Positions 8,074-17,344 of a stretch of 64,000 bases of DNA are shown in pieces. Source of the DNA: Legionella rowbothamii. GTDB taxonomy: Bacteria; Pseudomonadota; Gammaproteobacteria; Legionellales; Legionellaceae. A model generated the notes under the pieces. It was not told the DNA's origin and did no database searches. It saw only the letters and a list, made by a program, of their open reading frames with translations. The translations under genes and the position numbers were made by a program. How positions within the stretch are numbered: position 1 is the stretch's first letter; every line of letters begins with the position of its first letter. The DNA lies in contig NZ_CAAAIM010000003.1 in assembly GCF_900639985.1 (NCBI RefSeq), positions 1 through 64,000 of the forward strand. Reading direction: 5' to 3'.

Positions 8074-9174
8074 ATGATGCAAGAAAATACTATTCCTTCA
8101 TTAATCATTCTTTCAATAGGATCTAATGGGAAAGTTCAGTGCACGGACAACAACGGGAAGTTATTACCATTACTTGATCATGGTAAATCTCTTGCTTGTA
8201 TTTTTGTTCCTGTACTGATTGTGGAGCAGAAGTTAGCTTATAAAGATTATGCACTTTATATCTTTGAAAATGAAGAGGAATTTTCGGTCAAAATAGATGC
8301 AATTAGGCAATGTGACGAGCATGCAATCCTGTTAATAGGCACTGGTGAACAAAGAGAAATTTATTTCATTGAAGACAAAACATTAGTTTCTCGTATCCCT
8401 ATTCCTTTTGTTTGTGAGGCGTATCTTGATTTAATTGATGAGTTAGATGTGAGTCCAGAGGGTAAAGCCACGAGTAGTGAGTTATATTATCTGAATAAGA
8501 TTATTAAATTATTACGAGATACCGGTAATCGTGGGAATGAAGCCGAAATATCAGGTACACGAGTTGGCCTTAATGTATTCTCAACAGATTTTTCTCCCTG
8601 TAATGCGGTTGTTGCCAGAAGAAAAATGGATAATCAATTTGTTTTGCATCACTCGACAAGCGCAAGCATGGATAGAACCAGGCGTGGAGCAGACCTTTTC
8701 TTTGAGGGGATAGCTAGAGGTGAGGGATTCAACTTTGCTGCCGTAATGCAAAATCCTAAAGTTAAAAAGAATCTCTTAAAAGCGCCGATGCTTGCGGCGC
8801 AATTAGCAATACAACTTAAGGATCAGAATATAGGTCGCATAAATATTCCTGAAGGTTATGGTGCAATCGCGTGTGTGAATGGAGATACTATAATCATGGC
8901 TCAAGAGTTGAGATTCTTTAGTGGCGAATTGGATAAGCAACTCATCAGCCAGCTTAAAACAAAAAACGAAGAGACCGTTCGTTTTATTGAATTGGAGAGT
9001 GAATGTCTATCTTTGTCTGAAACTACAAAAGAACTCCGGGCGCAATTGCAAAGAGAAAAAAATAACCCATTGACGGACGTATATAGTAGCCTTTTAGGGC
9101 AGCTAAGTTTATTTTCATCTGCGCGGAAAAATTCACCGGACGATGAACGGAAGAGTAGGTGCTCTCTTATGTAA
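8074..9174 (+). CDS. Unknown protein with C-terminal CaaX box (CSLM), effector candidate
   Basis: The frame is open from 7969, but the ATG at 8074 has a good Shine-Dalgarno sequence (agagggg at 8060-8066), so I start there (366 residues). No known domain was recognised. The central region has a regular alpha/beta pattern (TRVGLNVFSTDFSPCNAVVA, GRINIPEGYGAIACVNGD). Near the end is a helical, coiled-coil-like stretch (ETVRFIELESECLSL, TKELRAQLQREKN). The protein ends in a basic/polar tail and Cys-Ser-Leu-Met, a CaaX box of the type host farnesyltransferase accepts when X is Met. Several Legionella effectors are anchored this way. Function is unknown; secretion and prenylation are inference. Confidence 0.7.
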   Translation: MMQENTIPSLIILSIGSNGKVQCTDNNGKLLPLLDHGKSLACIFVPVLIVEQKLAYKDYALYIFENEEEFSVKIDAIRQCDEHAILLIGTGEQREIYFIEDKTLVSRIPIPFVCEAYLDLIDELDVSPEGKATSSELYYLNKIIKLLRDTGNRGNEAEISGTRVGLNVFSTDFSPCNAVVARRKMDNQFVLHHSTSASMDRTRRGADLFFEGIARGEGFNFAAVMQNPKVKKNLLKAPMLAAQLAIQLKDQNIGRINIPEGYGAIACVNGDTIIMAQELRFFSGELDKQLISQLKTKNEETVRFIELESECLSLSETTKELRAQLQREKNNPLTDVYSSLLGQLSLFSSARKNSPDDERKSRCSLM

Positions 9175-9209
9175 GATTAACGAGGATGGCTTAAGTAGTG
9201 TCAGGTTAG

Positions 9210-9266
9210 ATACTAAAGGCTATGAATGGATATTAAAATGAATACTTATTCATTAGCCTTTAGTAT
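9210..9266. terminator. Hairpin downstream of the CaaX gene
   Basis: Arms atactaaaggctatgaat (9210-9227) and attcattagcctttagtat (9248-9266) pair with one bulge, 36 bases after the upstream stop codon. It may terminate the upstream gene or be a small repeat. There is no strong T run. Confidence 0.5.
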
Positions 9267-9284
9267 AAATAAATTAGGGGGTAT

Positions 9285-9437
9285 TTAAATCCTTTTTAAA
9301 TAAAATCCCATGAATAAAATATTAATACCTGCAACCAGGACCAGAATCAAGCCTGGGAAATTACTTGCGTAAGGTAGCTGCTCGGCGAGTATTCGTCTAA
9401 TTAAACTGTCAAGAGGACGCAAAATATAGGAAAAAAG
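9285..9437 (-). pseudogene. Possible remnant of a DUF502-like membrane protein
   Basis: A minus-strand open stretch of about 50 codons without a good start reads ILRPLDSLIRRIL, then SNFPGLILVLVAGINILFMG, ending FYLKRI and a stop. The order basic helix, PG, long hydrophobic segment recalls the middle of DUF502 membrane proteins. Both ends of that family are missing, so a decayed fragment is most likely. The identification is weak. Confidence 0.3.
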
Positions 9438-9573
9438 ATATCAGATAATTCGGCGCTAGGTGCTAGAAATGCTTTAGAAAGATAAACGGAGAACAAACCT
9501 CAGATGAGATATCATACATTTCAAGAACATTACCAATGGCACCACCGAAGAGTTTTTTTTGATACTGTAAGCA

Positions 9574-10122
9574 TTAATCAATCTTCTTGGCTTGCAGAGC
9601 CCCAGAGCGTACTAACTCCTCATGGAAACCCAGCGAGTTATAATCTGTAACTCTATCCAGAAAGATAATTCCATCTAAATGGTCGTACTCATGTTGTACC
9701 ACGCGCGCGTGCAGGTCTGATGCCTCTCGTTCAATTAAATTTCCACTGGCATCATAGCCGCGATAAGCAATTGATTTGTAACGAGGAACCTTTCCTCTTA
9801 GCTGGCCCACGCTTAAACAACCTTCATACGCCTCTTCTATAACTTCAGAAAGGGGCTCAAATGATGGATTAAATAAAACAGTAAATGGAATAGATGGTAA
9901 ATCAGTGCGTACGGGATGCTGTTTCATACCAAATACAATGGCACGTTTTTGGATAGCAATTTGTGGGGCAGCTAGCCCTAGCCCTTGTTCTTTTTCTAAG
10001 GTTTTAAAAAGAATGGACTCCATCTCCTTTAACTCCTCAGAACCAAAAAGATCGTCTGTAATTGGTTCCGATATCATTCTAAGCGAAGGATTTCCTAGTT
10101 GTATTACGGTATATGGATTCAT
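9574..10122 (-). CDS. def: Peptide deformylase
   Basis: The product removes the formyl group from N-terminal formyl-methionine of new proteins in the cytoplasm. All three family motifs are present: GLGLAAPQI (motif 1), EGCLSV with the metal-binding Cys (motif 2) and QHEYDHLDG with the two metal-binding His and catalytic Glu (motif 3). At 182 residues it is slightly longer than E. coli Def (169). The usual fmt partner is not adjacent, so this could be a second deformylase of the genome. A small Pmp3-like gene lies upstream on the same strand, 46 bases away. Confidence 0.93.
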   Translation of the reverse strand: MNPYTVIQLGNPSLRMISEPITDDLFGSEELKEMESILFKTLEKEQGLGLAAPQIAIQKRAIVFGMKQHPVRTDLPSIPFTVLFNPSFEPLSEVIEEAYEGCLSVGQLRGKVPRYKSIAYRGYDASGNLIEREASDLHARVVQHEYDHLDGIIFLDRVTDYNSLGFHEELVRSGALQAKKID

Positions 10123-10168
10123 CGTATCGCCTATGGTTAAGAGTTGTTCATTTCTTTATAAGATTTAT

Positions 10169-10357
10169 TTATCGATTCTTAAACTCGCGTATTTTTCTAT
10201 CAGTGTTAAATTGGGAAAGAGAATATACCGCCCATAGGGCGGCTGGTATCCATCCTATAAGCGTTATTTGTAATATTAGGCAGATAATTCCTGCTAATGG
10301 TCGCCCGATAGTGAAAAACACCGTAAAAGGTAAAAAAATAGCGAGAAGTAAGCGCAT
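10169..10357 (-). CDS. Pmp3/YqaE-family small membrane protein
   Basis: This 62-residue protein has two hydrophobic segments, residues 1-28 and about 26-50, with the family-like core ICLILQITLIGWIPAALWAV; Pmp3/YqaE proteins share INxxLTLLGWIPGxxHAxY. These proteolipids sit in the inner membrane and are linked to membrane potential and cation or salt stress. The C-terminus is basic (DRKIREFKNR). It lies just upstream of the deformylase gene on the same strand and may be cotranscribed. Family assignment is good; physiological role is only known in general terms. Confidence 0.8.
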   Translation of the reverse strand: MRLLLAIFLPFTVFFTIGRPLAGIICLILQITLIGWIPAALWAVYSLSQFNTDRKIREFKNR

Positions 10358-10571
10358 GTTAAATTCAATAAGTTAATCAGATTAATGGCATTCTATTAAT
10401 TTGAAATTTTATAATCAATAATAAAATTTTTGACTTCATTGGGATTAATTTGAGAAATACACGAATCCATTTGAAGTACGCCTTATGGATATAGAAGAGG
10501 TATAGTTGCATACCAATGCATAACCCATCCCACATTCAATGCGTTCAAACTAAAGCTGACAGATAGCTTCT

Positions 10572-10643
10572 TTAATTAAAAATAAATAGAGCAATAGAAA
10601 TTAAAATAATAATCAATATAACAATGTGCTTATGATTAACCAT
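10572..10643 (-). CDS. Possible 23-residue membrane peptide
   Basis: A very short minus-strand ORF reads MVNHKHIVILIIILISIALF and then IFN and stop: a basic start and one hydrophobic helix. No strong ribosome binding site is visible, so this may be chance in AT-rich DNA. It is the only coding-looking element in the 660-base gap before the GH16 gene. Confidence 0.2.
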   Translation of the reverse strand: MVNHKHIVILIIILISIALFIFN

Positions 10644-11024
10644 GATGAATTGTCCAATAAGTATAACTCTTGAATTTTAGACTATTTCTTCAACATTTGA
10701 GGAGTAACCTAATTTATCTATTGCCTGGAGCAAACTAATAAATAGCAATCAAATGTGGATTTGCGCCATAGGTGCTTTCACTCAAATTATAATGGGAACT
10801 AATTCTTCAATAATTGAAGGCGATATTGATATAAAATAAGGTCAAGTCCACCTTACGGTGAGTAACCGGACCGTTGTCGATGTGCTGGTGGCATCGGAAA
10901 TTTTTATTTAATAATTTTGCCAAACAGACAGTTATTTTATTACAATCTAAATTGATTATTTTAATAATCAAGCTCTTATAAATTTTAACAGGAAAAGATA
11001 CCACCTAAATAAGGACGAAAACGA

Positions 11025-12548
11025 ATGATAACTAATAAAAACTTGCTGTTTGTCTTGCCATCTTTTTTTTCATGTACTCTAGCTTTTTCCGCTCCATGCG
11101 CCTTTGACCCATTAAAATCATGTCAATTAATTACCGATATTTTGCAAGATAAAGCAAGCAGTGGGCTCAATTATTATGCCTCAACCAATTATGATCACCG
11201 CATATCCGGCGAAATTAATGTCTATGATACATCAAAAGTAATTAAGAGTACGGACGGAAAATTAACGCTACTCGCAGATTTGATTAATACTGGGTTTTGG
11301 AAAAGCGGAGAAATAATGACTCGAGCTAACCTTAACTCCCCGCCATTTAACTCCCCCGTACCATCAGAAGTATGGACTACGAAAGAAGCAAAACATGGAT
11401 ATCTGGAAGTTAACATCAACTTACCTGTTTGTACCAAAAGTATTGATGGCTTATGTCAGCAAAATAAAAATCCAAGCGCCTACAATCAAGGATTATGGCC
11501 TGCAATTTGGATGATGCCTACCTATGATTCTAATTGGCCTCAAAATGGTGAAATTGATATTATGGAGGCCTATCCTAAAAATACAGCTTTTAACATAACT
11601 ACAGGCGCGCTGCATTTTAATGGAAACTCCTCTCAATGTGGCGGCGGAGATTGTCGTGGCTGGGGCTATTCCCTTGATTCACATCAGTTTCCTCAATTAG
11701 CCTATGCAAACCCGCACACTTGGGGATTTGAATGGGAACAAGATCCAAACAGTCAGAATGGCGGGTATATCCTTACGGGCTATATTGATAATGTGAAAAC
11801 CTGGGGACCATTAAAAACAGATGCGCTACCTGCTGATGGTGCTAATGCATTACAACGAGGGTTTAATGACCCCAATGGTGGTTATTATCTTATCGTTAAT
11901 CTTGCAGTCGGAGGACCCTATGCTGGGGCACCTAACCCACAAATGCAATCTGCGAGTATGAAAGTGAACAGTGTGAAAGTTTACCAGATAGGTTCTACTC
12001 CCACTGATCAGTGTAACCCACCGATAGATTTTTCCTCATCCTATACCCTTGATAAGAAACATATTAATTTGTCCTGGAATTCCCCAGCCAACAGTGGGGC
12101 TGTAGTTTCCTATCAAGTTAAGGATTGGCAAAAAAGAGTATTATGGAAAGATAGTAAACTAAATTGGACAGATACCTCTCTCCCAGGTACAGCAGGAAAA
12201 TTTACCTATTTCCTGAGCTCGGTTTGCAGCAATAGTGTCTCTCAAGATGTACAGTTTGATGTAATCATTCCTGATACTCCTCAGTGCCTCCCTCCAACCA
12301 ACATCAATGCAAATTATAGTAGCGATAAAAAACTCATCAGTCTTAGTTGGTCCGCTCCAACCCAAAGTCTACCTGTAACCAGTTATCAAGTTCGTGACTG
12401 GCTAAAGCGAGTACTTTGGCAAGGCTCATCAATAAACTGGACCGACCGATCTTTACCCGGAACTCCTGGAAAATTTACCTATTATATAAATTCGGTATGC
12501 AATAATCAGGATTCAGTCATGTTGCAGAAAGATGTTAATATCAACTAA
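11025..12548 (+). CDS. Secreted GH16 beta-glucanase-like hydrolase with two C-terminal modules
   Basis: A signal peptide (residues 1-23) precedes a GH16 domain of about 310 residues. The catalytic core NGEIDIMEAYP supplies Glu176, Asp178 and Glu181, matching the family's ExDxxE pattern; GLWPAIWMMP and the HTWGFEWE strand also fit. GH16 enzymes cut beta-1,3/1,4-glucans, carrageenans or related polysaccharides, so algal, fungal or amoebal glucans are plausible substrates. Residues about 335-507 are two tandem repeats of about 85 residues, fibronectin-III-like, each starting C-x-PP and containing SYQVxDWxKRVLW and LPGTxGKFTY. They probably bind carbohydrate. A hairpin follows the gene. No neighbour is functionally linked. 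Confidence 0.9.
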   Translation: MITNKNLLFVLPSFFSCTLAFSAPCAFDPLKSCQLITDILQDKASSGLNYYASTNYDHRISGEINVYDTSKVIKSTDGKLTLLADLINTGFWKSGEIMTRANLNSPPFNSPVPSEVWTTKEAKHGYLEVNINLPVCTKSIDGLCQQNKNPSAYNQGLWPAIWMMPTYDSNWPQNGEIDIMEAYPKNTAFNITTGALHFNGNSSQCGGGDCRGWGYSLDSHQFPQLAYANPHTWGFEWEQDPNSQNGGYILTGYIDNVKTWGPLKTDALPADGANALQRGFNDPNGGYYLIVNLAVGGPYAGAPNPQMQSASMKVNSVKVYQIGSTPTDQCNPPIDFSSSYTLDKKHINLSWNSPANSGAVVSYQVKDWQKRVLWKDSKLNWTDTSLPGTAGKFTYFLSSVCSNSVSQDVQFDVIIPDTPQCLPPTNINANYSSDKKLISLSWSAPTQSLPVTSYQVRDWLKRVLWQGSSINWTDRSLPGTPGKFTYYINSVCNNQDSVMLQKDVNIN

Positions 12549-12569
12549 ATAAAACTTTTCCTTCTATCC

Positions 12570-12621
12570 TGATACCATTGCTCATGTGCCTCCTTCTTTT
12601 GTAGCAATCGTATCAGGAGGC
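12570..12621. terminator. Overlapping hairpins after GH16 gene
   Basis: tgataccattgct (12570-12582) pairs with agcaatcgtatca (12603-12615) with one mismatch. An alternative stem gcctcct/aggaggc uses 12588-12594 and 12615-12621. Position 21 bases after the stop suggests a terminator, though no T run follows. The remaining gap to 12950 holds only a short coding-looking minus-strand stretch (CSDDALAAKKLALNALEI, stop near 12763), which was not identified. Confidence 0.45.
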
Positions 12622-12952
12622 TTATGGTGCACAAGCGACTTCGTCGGCAACTTGCCGAGCCTGTATTATACTGGAGTCTGTATCGCAATTAAGTTTCGGC
12701 ATGCACCACAGTAAAAAAAGCTAAGCTCAGTGTTCAAGGACGAGCCCATTTTCACTAATAAACACTATTTTTTATTATCTCTAAAGCGTTTAAAGCTAAT
12801 TTTTTAGCCGCCAGTGCATCATCGGAACAATGGGGGCGGTCGCTGCGACTGTTTGGGGAACGTGGTGGTTCAAAACAAACTTGTTATGATGCCTGAGATT
12901 GAACTATGTGCGTCTCTAAATCTAGAGCCTACTTAATACATGTTGAATAAGG

Positions 12953-12989
12953 GTAAACTCACATACATAGTTTACTTGGAAACTGTTTC
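12953..12989. promoter_or_regulatory. Candidate MarR operator
   Basis: Two adjacent palindromes lie 36-72 bases before the MarR start: gtaaact-N9-agtttac (12953-12975) and gaaac-t-gtttc (12979-12989). MarR regulators typically bind such sites to repress their own operon. Autoregulation is inference. Confidence 0.4.
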
Positions 12990-13024
12990 ATATTAAACTA
13001 ATGTGAATTAATAAGGTTGGGTCT

Positions 13025-13486
13025 ATGGAAAAAAGAAATGTAAGTACTTTAAAGAGTCATATTGGATATCATATGAGAGTAGTTTCAAATGAAGTTTCAC
13101 AAGCATTTGCTAAAAAGCTACGGAAATATGATGTCGCTGTCGCAGAATGGGTCATTTTACGCGAAATGTATGAAACAAAAAAATCTACTTCCCCTAGTAA
13201 TGTCGCAGAAATGGTAGGACTTACTCGTGGTGCTGTTTCTAAATTAATTGAACGTCTTTTGAATAAAGGTCTAGTGACTCGCACTGAATCCTCAAATGAT
13301 CGTCGATTTCAAGAAATTAAATTAACTTCTAAAGCAATTGAGCTTGTACCAAGTCTTGCTGATTCCGCCGATCAAAATGATGAATCGTTTTTTGGTGTTC
13401 TTTCCGATAACGAAAAAGTCACTCTTATCAAAATACTAAAAAAACTCACCGATCATCACAAACTCCACTCTAACCCGGTTAAATAA
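13025..13486 (+). CDS. MarR-family transcriptional regulator
   Basis: This 153-residue protein has the winged helix-turn-helix layout of MarR. The dimerisation helix lies at both ends, the recognition region TSPSNVAEMVGLTRGAVSKL at about residues 57-77, and the wing with the conserved TESSNDRRFQEIKLT (family pattern DxRxxxxxLT). MarR proteins are ligand-responsive repressors. It lies 17 bases before a DUF1398 gene, which has its own strong Shine-Dalgarno (aaggaga), so the two are probably one operon. Palindromes upstream are candidate operators. The inducer is unknown. Confidence 0.92.
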   Translation: MEKRNVSTLKSHIGYHMRVVSNEVSQAFAKKLRKYDVAVAEWVILREMYETKKSTSPSNVAEMVGLTRGAVSKLIERLLNKGLVTRTESSNDRRFQEIKLTSKAIELVPSLADSADQNDESFFGVLSDNEKVTLIKILKKLTDHHKLHSNPVK

Positions 13487-13503
13487 TCAGCAAGGAGATA
13501 CTC

Positions 13504-13920
13504 ATGTTAAAATTAGTAGAAAAATTAACGGAAGCACAAAAATACGCTATGTCTATCCGCCCCAAGGTTGGAGGTTTTCCAGTGCTAGCAGAAATACTTC
13601 GCCAATGTGGAGTTATTATGAATCGTTGGACGCTACCTTCATGTCAATCAGTTTATATACTGAATGAAGGTGTTGTTGCTCAGCAAGGGAATCCCTTAGT
13701 CACAGGTACATTTGAATTTCTTATGTTTAATCGCGATGCATTAATAAAGGCCATTCGAGCCGATCAAGAGGGTAGAAGCAGTTTTCCAGAGTTTTTAATG
13801 CATGCATGGGAGTCGGGTGTTGTTGGTTATGATGTCGATTTTTTAGAACGAAAAGTTATTTATTATGGTGTTACGGGTGAAAGTTACACTGAAGAGTATC
13901 CCGCGGTAGAAATTAGATAG
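13504..13920 (+). CDS. DUF1398 family protein
   Basis: The product (138 residues) matches the DUF1398/YbcV family: N-terminal helical region with GGFPVLAEILRQCGV, a central SCQSVYI...G, and the C-terminal HAWESGVVGYDVDFLERKVIYYG and YTEEYPAV. Members are small cytoplasmic proteins without known function, often induced by stress or under regulator control. Here the gene follows a MarR regulator by 17 bases, suggesting it is a target of that regulator. Confidence 0.85.
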   Translation: MLKLVEKLTEAQKYAMSIRPKVGGFPVLAEILRQCGVIMNRWTLPSCQSVYILNEGVVAQQGNPLVTGTFEFLMFNRDALIKAIRADQEGRSSFPEFLMHAWESGVVGYDVDFLERKVIYYGVTGESYTEEYPAVEIR

Positions 13921-14010
13921 GAAGGTGTAGAGCCTAAGGGGGAAGTGGAACGGCCATCTAACTTCATCGATCGGTTACTTCCCAGAGAGAATAATGAAGG
14001 GGATTGAATT

Positions 14011-14157
14011 TGGAGTGTGGCAATACTTGAAACGGGGAATGTTAAAGATCTGTACGATCATATTGCTTTCTAGAAGCATGCTCTTGATAAAATGAACTCT
14101 TTCTTGACGCCGTTTTCTGGTAAATATGATCCATCTGTTTTTGAAACACTCATATAG
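14011..14157 (+). pseudogene. Possible gene remnant with internal stop
   Basis: In one frame the sequence reads WSVAILETGNVKDLYDHIAF, stop, then KHALDKMNSFLTPFSGKYD and PSVFETLI before a terminal stop. Both halves look protein-like and share a frame, so an in-frame nonsense mutation in a decayed gene is possible. The family is not recognised. The remainder of the gap to 14552 shows nothing else supportable. Confidence 0.25.
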
Positions 14158-14552
14158 ATGAATTGATTTTTGAATACAAATGCTCCTCATAAGTTTTGTT
14201 CGCGTACCTCGTCTTAGTCGACACGCGTAAATGGGCTCTGAGTTAATTGAACGTAACTTGACGAAGCCTTCATTTCAGTCTATTGCTTTATGTTAGGAGC
14301 AAAAATAATTGGTCATGTTTCAGTCATTTTTCTCGCAAAGTAAAGCGGCACATCGAGGCGACAGCTATCGGCTGCGATTTAGAGAGAGAGATTAAATTTT
14401 TCTGCAGTTGTTCAGTTATTGACGCAGACATGCGCTGTGCGTTCAGAGCAATAGATATGACCTTATAAGTTCTATTTTTTACACACGAATCGCGCAATGT
14501 ATTGAATAGATTGTTGTGGATGGATCCTTAAATTTATTACATGGGAAATAAC

Positions 14553-16073
14553 ATGAAATATAGCAATCCTAATCAAGCCGGTGCCAAAGTCAATTTTAAA
14601 TCACGTTACCATAATTTCATTAATGGCGAATGGATTCCTCCGCAGCGTGGGAATTATTTTGATAACATTAGTCCGGTTAATGGTCAAAAGTTCTGTGAGA
14701 TTCCGCGTTCAACTGCAGAAGATATTGAGTTAGCTTTGGATGCGGCTCATCAAGCCAAAGTGGGTTGGGCGAAAACGCCTGCTGCTCAACGGGCCCTTAT
14801 TTTAAATCGTATTGCGGACCGTCTTGAAGCCAATTTAGAAATGTTAGCAGTTGCAGAAACTTGGGATAATGGAAAACCCATTCGCGAAACCTTAGCGGCG
14901 GACATTCCTTTAGCCATTGATCATTTTCGTTATTTCGCTGGGTGTATCCGGGCTCAAGAAGGCACGCTTTCCCAGATAGATGAGCAAACCGTTGCCTATC
15001 ATTTTCATGAACCTTTAGGGGTCGTTGGACAGATTATTCCTTGGAATTTCCCTATCTTGATGGCTGCTTGGAAATTAGCACCGGCGTTAGCTGCGGGAAA
15101 TTGTGTGGTCATGAAACCTGCTGAACAAACGCCTGCCAGTATTTTAGTTGTTGCCGAGTTGATACAAGACTTATTGCCTCCAGGGGTTTTAAATATTGTT
15201 AATGGTTTCGGCGTGGAAGCTGGTAAACCTTTGGCCAGCAATAAACGGATCGCGAAAATCGCGTTTACGGGAGAAACCACTACGGGTCGTCTCATTATGC
15301 AATATGCTTCAGAAAACCTAATTCCCGTAACGTTAGAACTGGGTGGGAAATCACCTAATTTATTTTTTGCAGACGTCATGACTGAATCAGATGACTTCTT
15401 TCAAAAAACATTGGAAGGATTCAGCATGTTTGCGTTGAATCAGGGCGAGGTGTGTACTTGCCCATCTAGAGCTTTGATTGATAAGAAAATTTATAAAGAA
15501 TTTTTACCTCATGCTATTGATCGAGTTAGATTAATTAAACAAGGTAATCCTTTGGATACCGAAACCATGATCGGTGCTCAAGCATCGAATGATCAAAAAG
15601 AAAAAATCTTATCGTATATTGCCTTGGCAAAAGAAGAAGGCGGAGTCATTCTTACTGGGGGCGAAGTTGCTCATATGTCTGCAGATTTAAATGATGGTTT
15701 TTATATTCAGCCAACAATTATTGAAGGTCATAATAAGATGCGCGTTTTCCAAGAGGAAATTTTTGGTCCTGTACTTTGTGTGACTTCATTTAATGATGAG
15801 AATGAGGCTATTGAAATTGCCAATGATACTTTATATGGTTTAGGGGCTGGCTTGTGGACCCGTGATCAGAATAGAGCCTTCAGAGTCGGGCATGCGATAC
15901 AAGCAGGGCGTGTGTGGACTAATTGTTATCATTTATACCCCGCCCATGCGGCCTTTGGGGGGTACAAACAATCGGGTATTGGCCGAGAAAATCATCGGAT
16001 GATGTTGGATCATTACCAACAGACTAAGAATTTATTGGTTAGTTATGCGGCCAAACCCTTAGGATTCTTTTAA
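14553..16073 (+). CDS. NAD-dependent aldehyde dehydrogenase (AldB/ExaC type)
   Basis: The enzyme oxidises aldehydes (typically acetaldehyde) to acids with NAD(P)+. Visible landmarks are [35 protein letters not shown] (nucleotide binding), [14 protein letters not shown] with the general-base Glu, and [15 protein letters not shown] with the nucleophilic Cys near residue 300. The C-terminal [15 protein letters not shown] is also typical. Length fits AldB/ExaC (about 506). The open frame begins at 14541, but the ATG at 14553 has ggga seven bases upstream, so I prefer it. A DUF779 gene follows by two bases; that pairing is characteristic of AldB/ExaC-type dehydrogenases. Confidence 0.93.
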   Translation: MKYSNPNQAGAKVNFKSRYHNFINGEWIPPQRGNYFDNISPVNGQKFCEIPRSTAEDIELALDAAHQAKVGWAKTPAAQRALILNRIADRLEANLEMLAVAETWDNGKPIRETLAADIPLAIDHFRYFAGCIRAQEGTLSQIDEQTVAYHFHEPLGVVGQIIPWNFPILMAAWKLAPALAAGNCVVMKPAEQTPASILVVAELIQDLLPPGVLNIVNGFGVEAGKPLASNKRIAKIAFTGETTTGRLIMQYASENLIPVTLELGGKSPNLFFADVMTESDDFFQKTLEGFSMFALNQGEVCTCPSRALIDKKIYKEFLPHAIDRVRLIKQGNPLDTETMIGAQASNDQKEKILSYIALAKEEGGVILTGGEVAHMSADLNDGFYIQPTIIEGHNKMRVFQEEIFGPVLCVTSFNDENEAIEIANDTLYGLGAGLWTRDQNRAFRVGHAIQAGRVWTNCYHLYPAHAAFGGYKQSGIGRENHRMMLDHYQQTKNLLVSYAAKPLGFF

Positions 16074-16075
16074 TC

Positions 16076-16438
16076 ATGAAGGCACCTGCTCGGGTAATAG
16101 CCACTCCATTAGCAGAGGAATGGCTCGGCAAATTAACTCAAGAGCATGGTGCGTTATTATTACACCAATCAGGCGGCTGTTGTGATGGCAGTGCCCCTAT
16201 GTGTTATTTGCGAGATGAGTTTAAAATAGGTGCTAGTGATGTGTGTTTGGGAGATGTTAAGGGGACTCCAGTTTATATGAGTGCCTCGCAATTTTCTTAT
16301 TGGCAACACACTCAATTAATTATTGATGTGGTTCCAGGACGAGGTTCTGGCTTTTCCCTAGAAGCGCCTGAAGGCATACGTTTTTTAACTCGTTCTCGTG
16401 TCTTTAATGACGAAGAAATTGCTGCATTGAAAGGATAA
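16076..16438 (+). CDS. DUF779 domain protein
   Basis: This 120-residue protein shows the family signature HQSGGCCDGSAPMCY near residue 32 and the C-terminal GRGSGFSLEAPEGIRFLTRSR. DUF779 proteins are usually encoded directly after an aldehyde dehydrogenase of the AldB/ExaC type, as here (two-base gap), and presumably act with it; the biochemical role is not established. The adjacent cysteines suggest metal or thiol chemistry, which is inference. Confidence 0.92.
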   Translation: MKAPARVIATPLAEEWLGKLTQEHGALLLHQSGGCCDGSAPMCYLRDEFKIGASDVCLGDVKGTPVYMSASQFSYWQHTQLIIDVVPGRGSGFSLEAPEGIRFLTRSRVFNDEEIAALKG

Positions 16439-16539
16439 TTCAGTAACCTAGGTATCCTGCATCATAATGCGGGCCTGCCTTGAATTTACTACCCATCTTC
16501 ATGGGCTGCTAAATCCAAGGTCTGCCTCCCAATATATAT

Positions 16540-17094
16540 TTACCAGAGTTTTGGCCGGGACAATTCAGATTCTAGTGGTGTCGCTGATGCCTTAAATGTT
16601 TCAGCTAAGACCTGAATAGTTGATAAGTCTAATTCTTTCTCATCGACCATTTTATTATTAACCAAATAGGAAATTTTGATTTTCTCCGCAATTACAGGAG
16701 AGATCTTATTTCTCGGAGCTGCTGTTGCGCTATTGGTTGTTTGTGGCGATAAAGTGGTAAAGAATGTTGGCGAGCTCCCATTATTATAGAGGCTAGGTGG
16801 GATCTCAGATGTAGGCGTGTCCGTAGGTTCATGGTTGGTGTCACAACTAGATTGCCTTGTAGTTGACCTTGCGGATTTGGACGGCGATGAACGTTTCTTG
16901 GATGATTTATATACAGGCTCAGGGTCGCCCAACTTCCCCTCTTTATCAATATTTAAATGGAACTGATGTCTCATTACTGATGGATCATTATCCAAATTTT
17001 GGGGTAAGGGAGTAAATTTAAAGACAAATAAATTTTGGTTCATTGGATGAGAACTGGTTTTTGAGCTTTGTTGTTGAATGTTATTTTTGGGCAT
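16540..17094 (-). CDS. Unknown low-complexity protein
   Basis: This 184-residue protein has a polar, Ser/Thr/Pro/Gln-rich N-terminal half with a basic patch (KSSKKRSSPSKSARSTTR) and no recognisable domain. The C-terminal 60 residues look more structured (ISPVIAEKIKISYLVNNKMV, then a helical stretch). There is no signal peptide or membrane segment. Composition resembles disordered regions of Legionella effectors, but that is only suggestive. It is alone on its strand between DUF779 and the glycan locus. Confidence 0.55.
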   Translation of the reverse strand: MPKNNIQQQSSKTSSHPMNQNLFVFKFTPLPQNLDNDPSVMRHQFHLNIDKEGKLGDPEPVYKSSKKRSSPSKSARSTTRQSSCDTNHEPTDTPTSEIPPSLYNNGSSPTFFTTLSPQTTNSATAAPRNKISPVIAEKIKISYLVNNKMVDEKELDLSTIQVLAETFKASATPLESELSRPKLW

Positions 17095-17344
17095 AATGTA
17101 CCTTGCCTGCGAACTTTGTTTTAAGGAGGGACATTATGTGGTGTTATCGATATTATTTCAATGAAATTAGATCAGTATGCGCAGATGTTGTTTTATAGTA
17201 AACACCGGGGTAAGCAGCAAGGAATGAATCGAGTCCTGCATTAGGAAAGAGTATAATTTATTTGCTTAATTTTTACACTAAAACTCCTTTTTCATTTTTT
17301 TAGCAGTCTATAGTTAACGTATCTTACTTCGTATTGATGTTGAT

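Noticed and set aside
10807..11004. 65-codon minus-strand ORF before the GH16 gene
   Set aside because: No ribosome binding site, no family pattern, AT-rich promoter-like DNA.
14283..14468. 61-codon plus-strand ORF before the aldehyde dehydrogenase
   Set aside because: Cys-rich irregular sequence without start signal or recognisable pattern; treated as non-coding.
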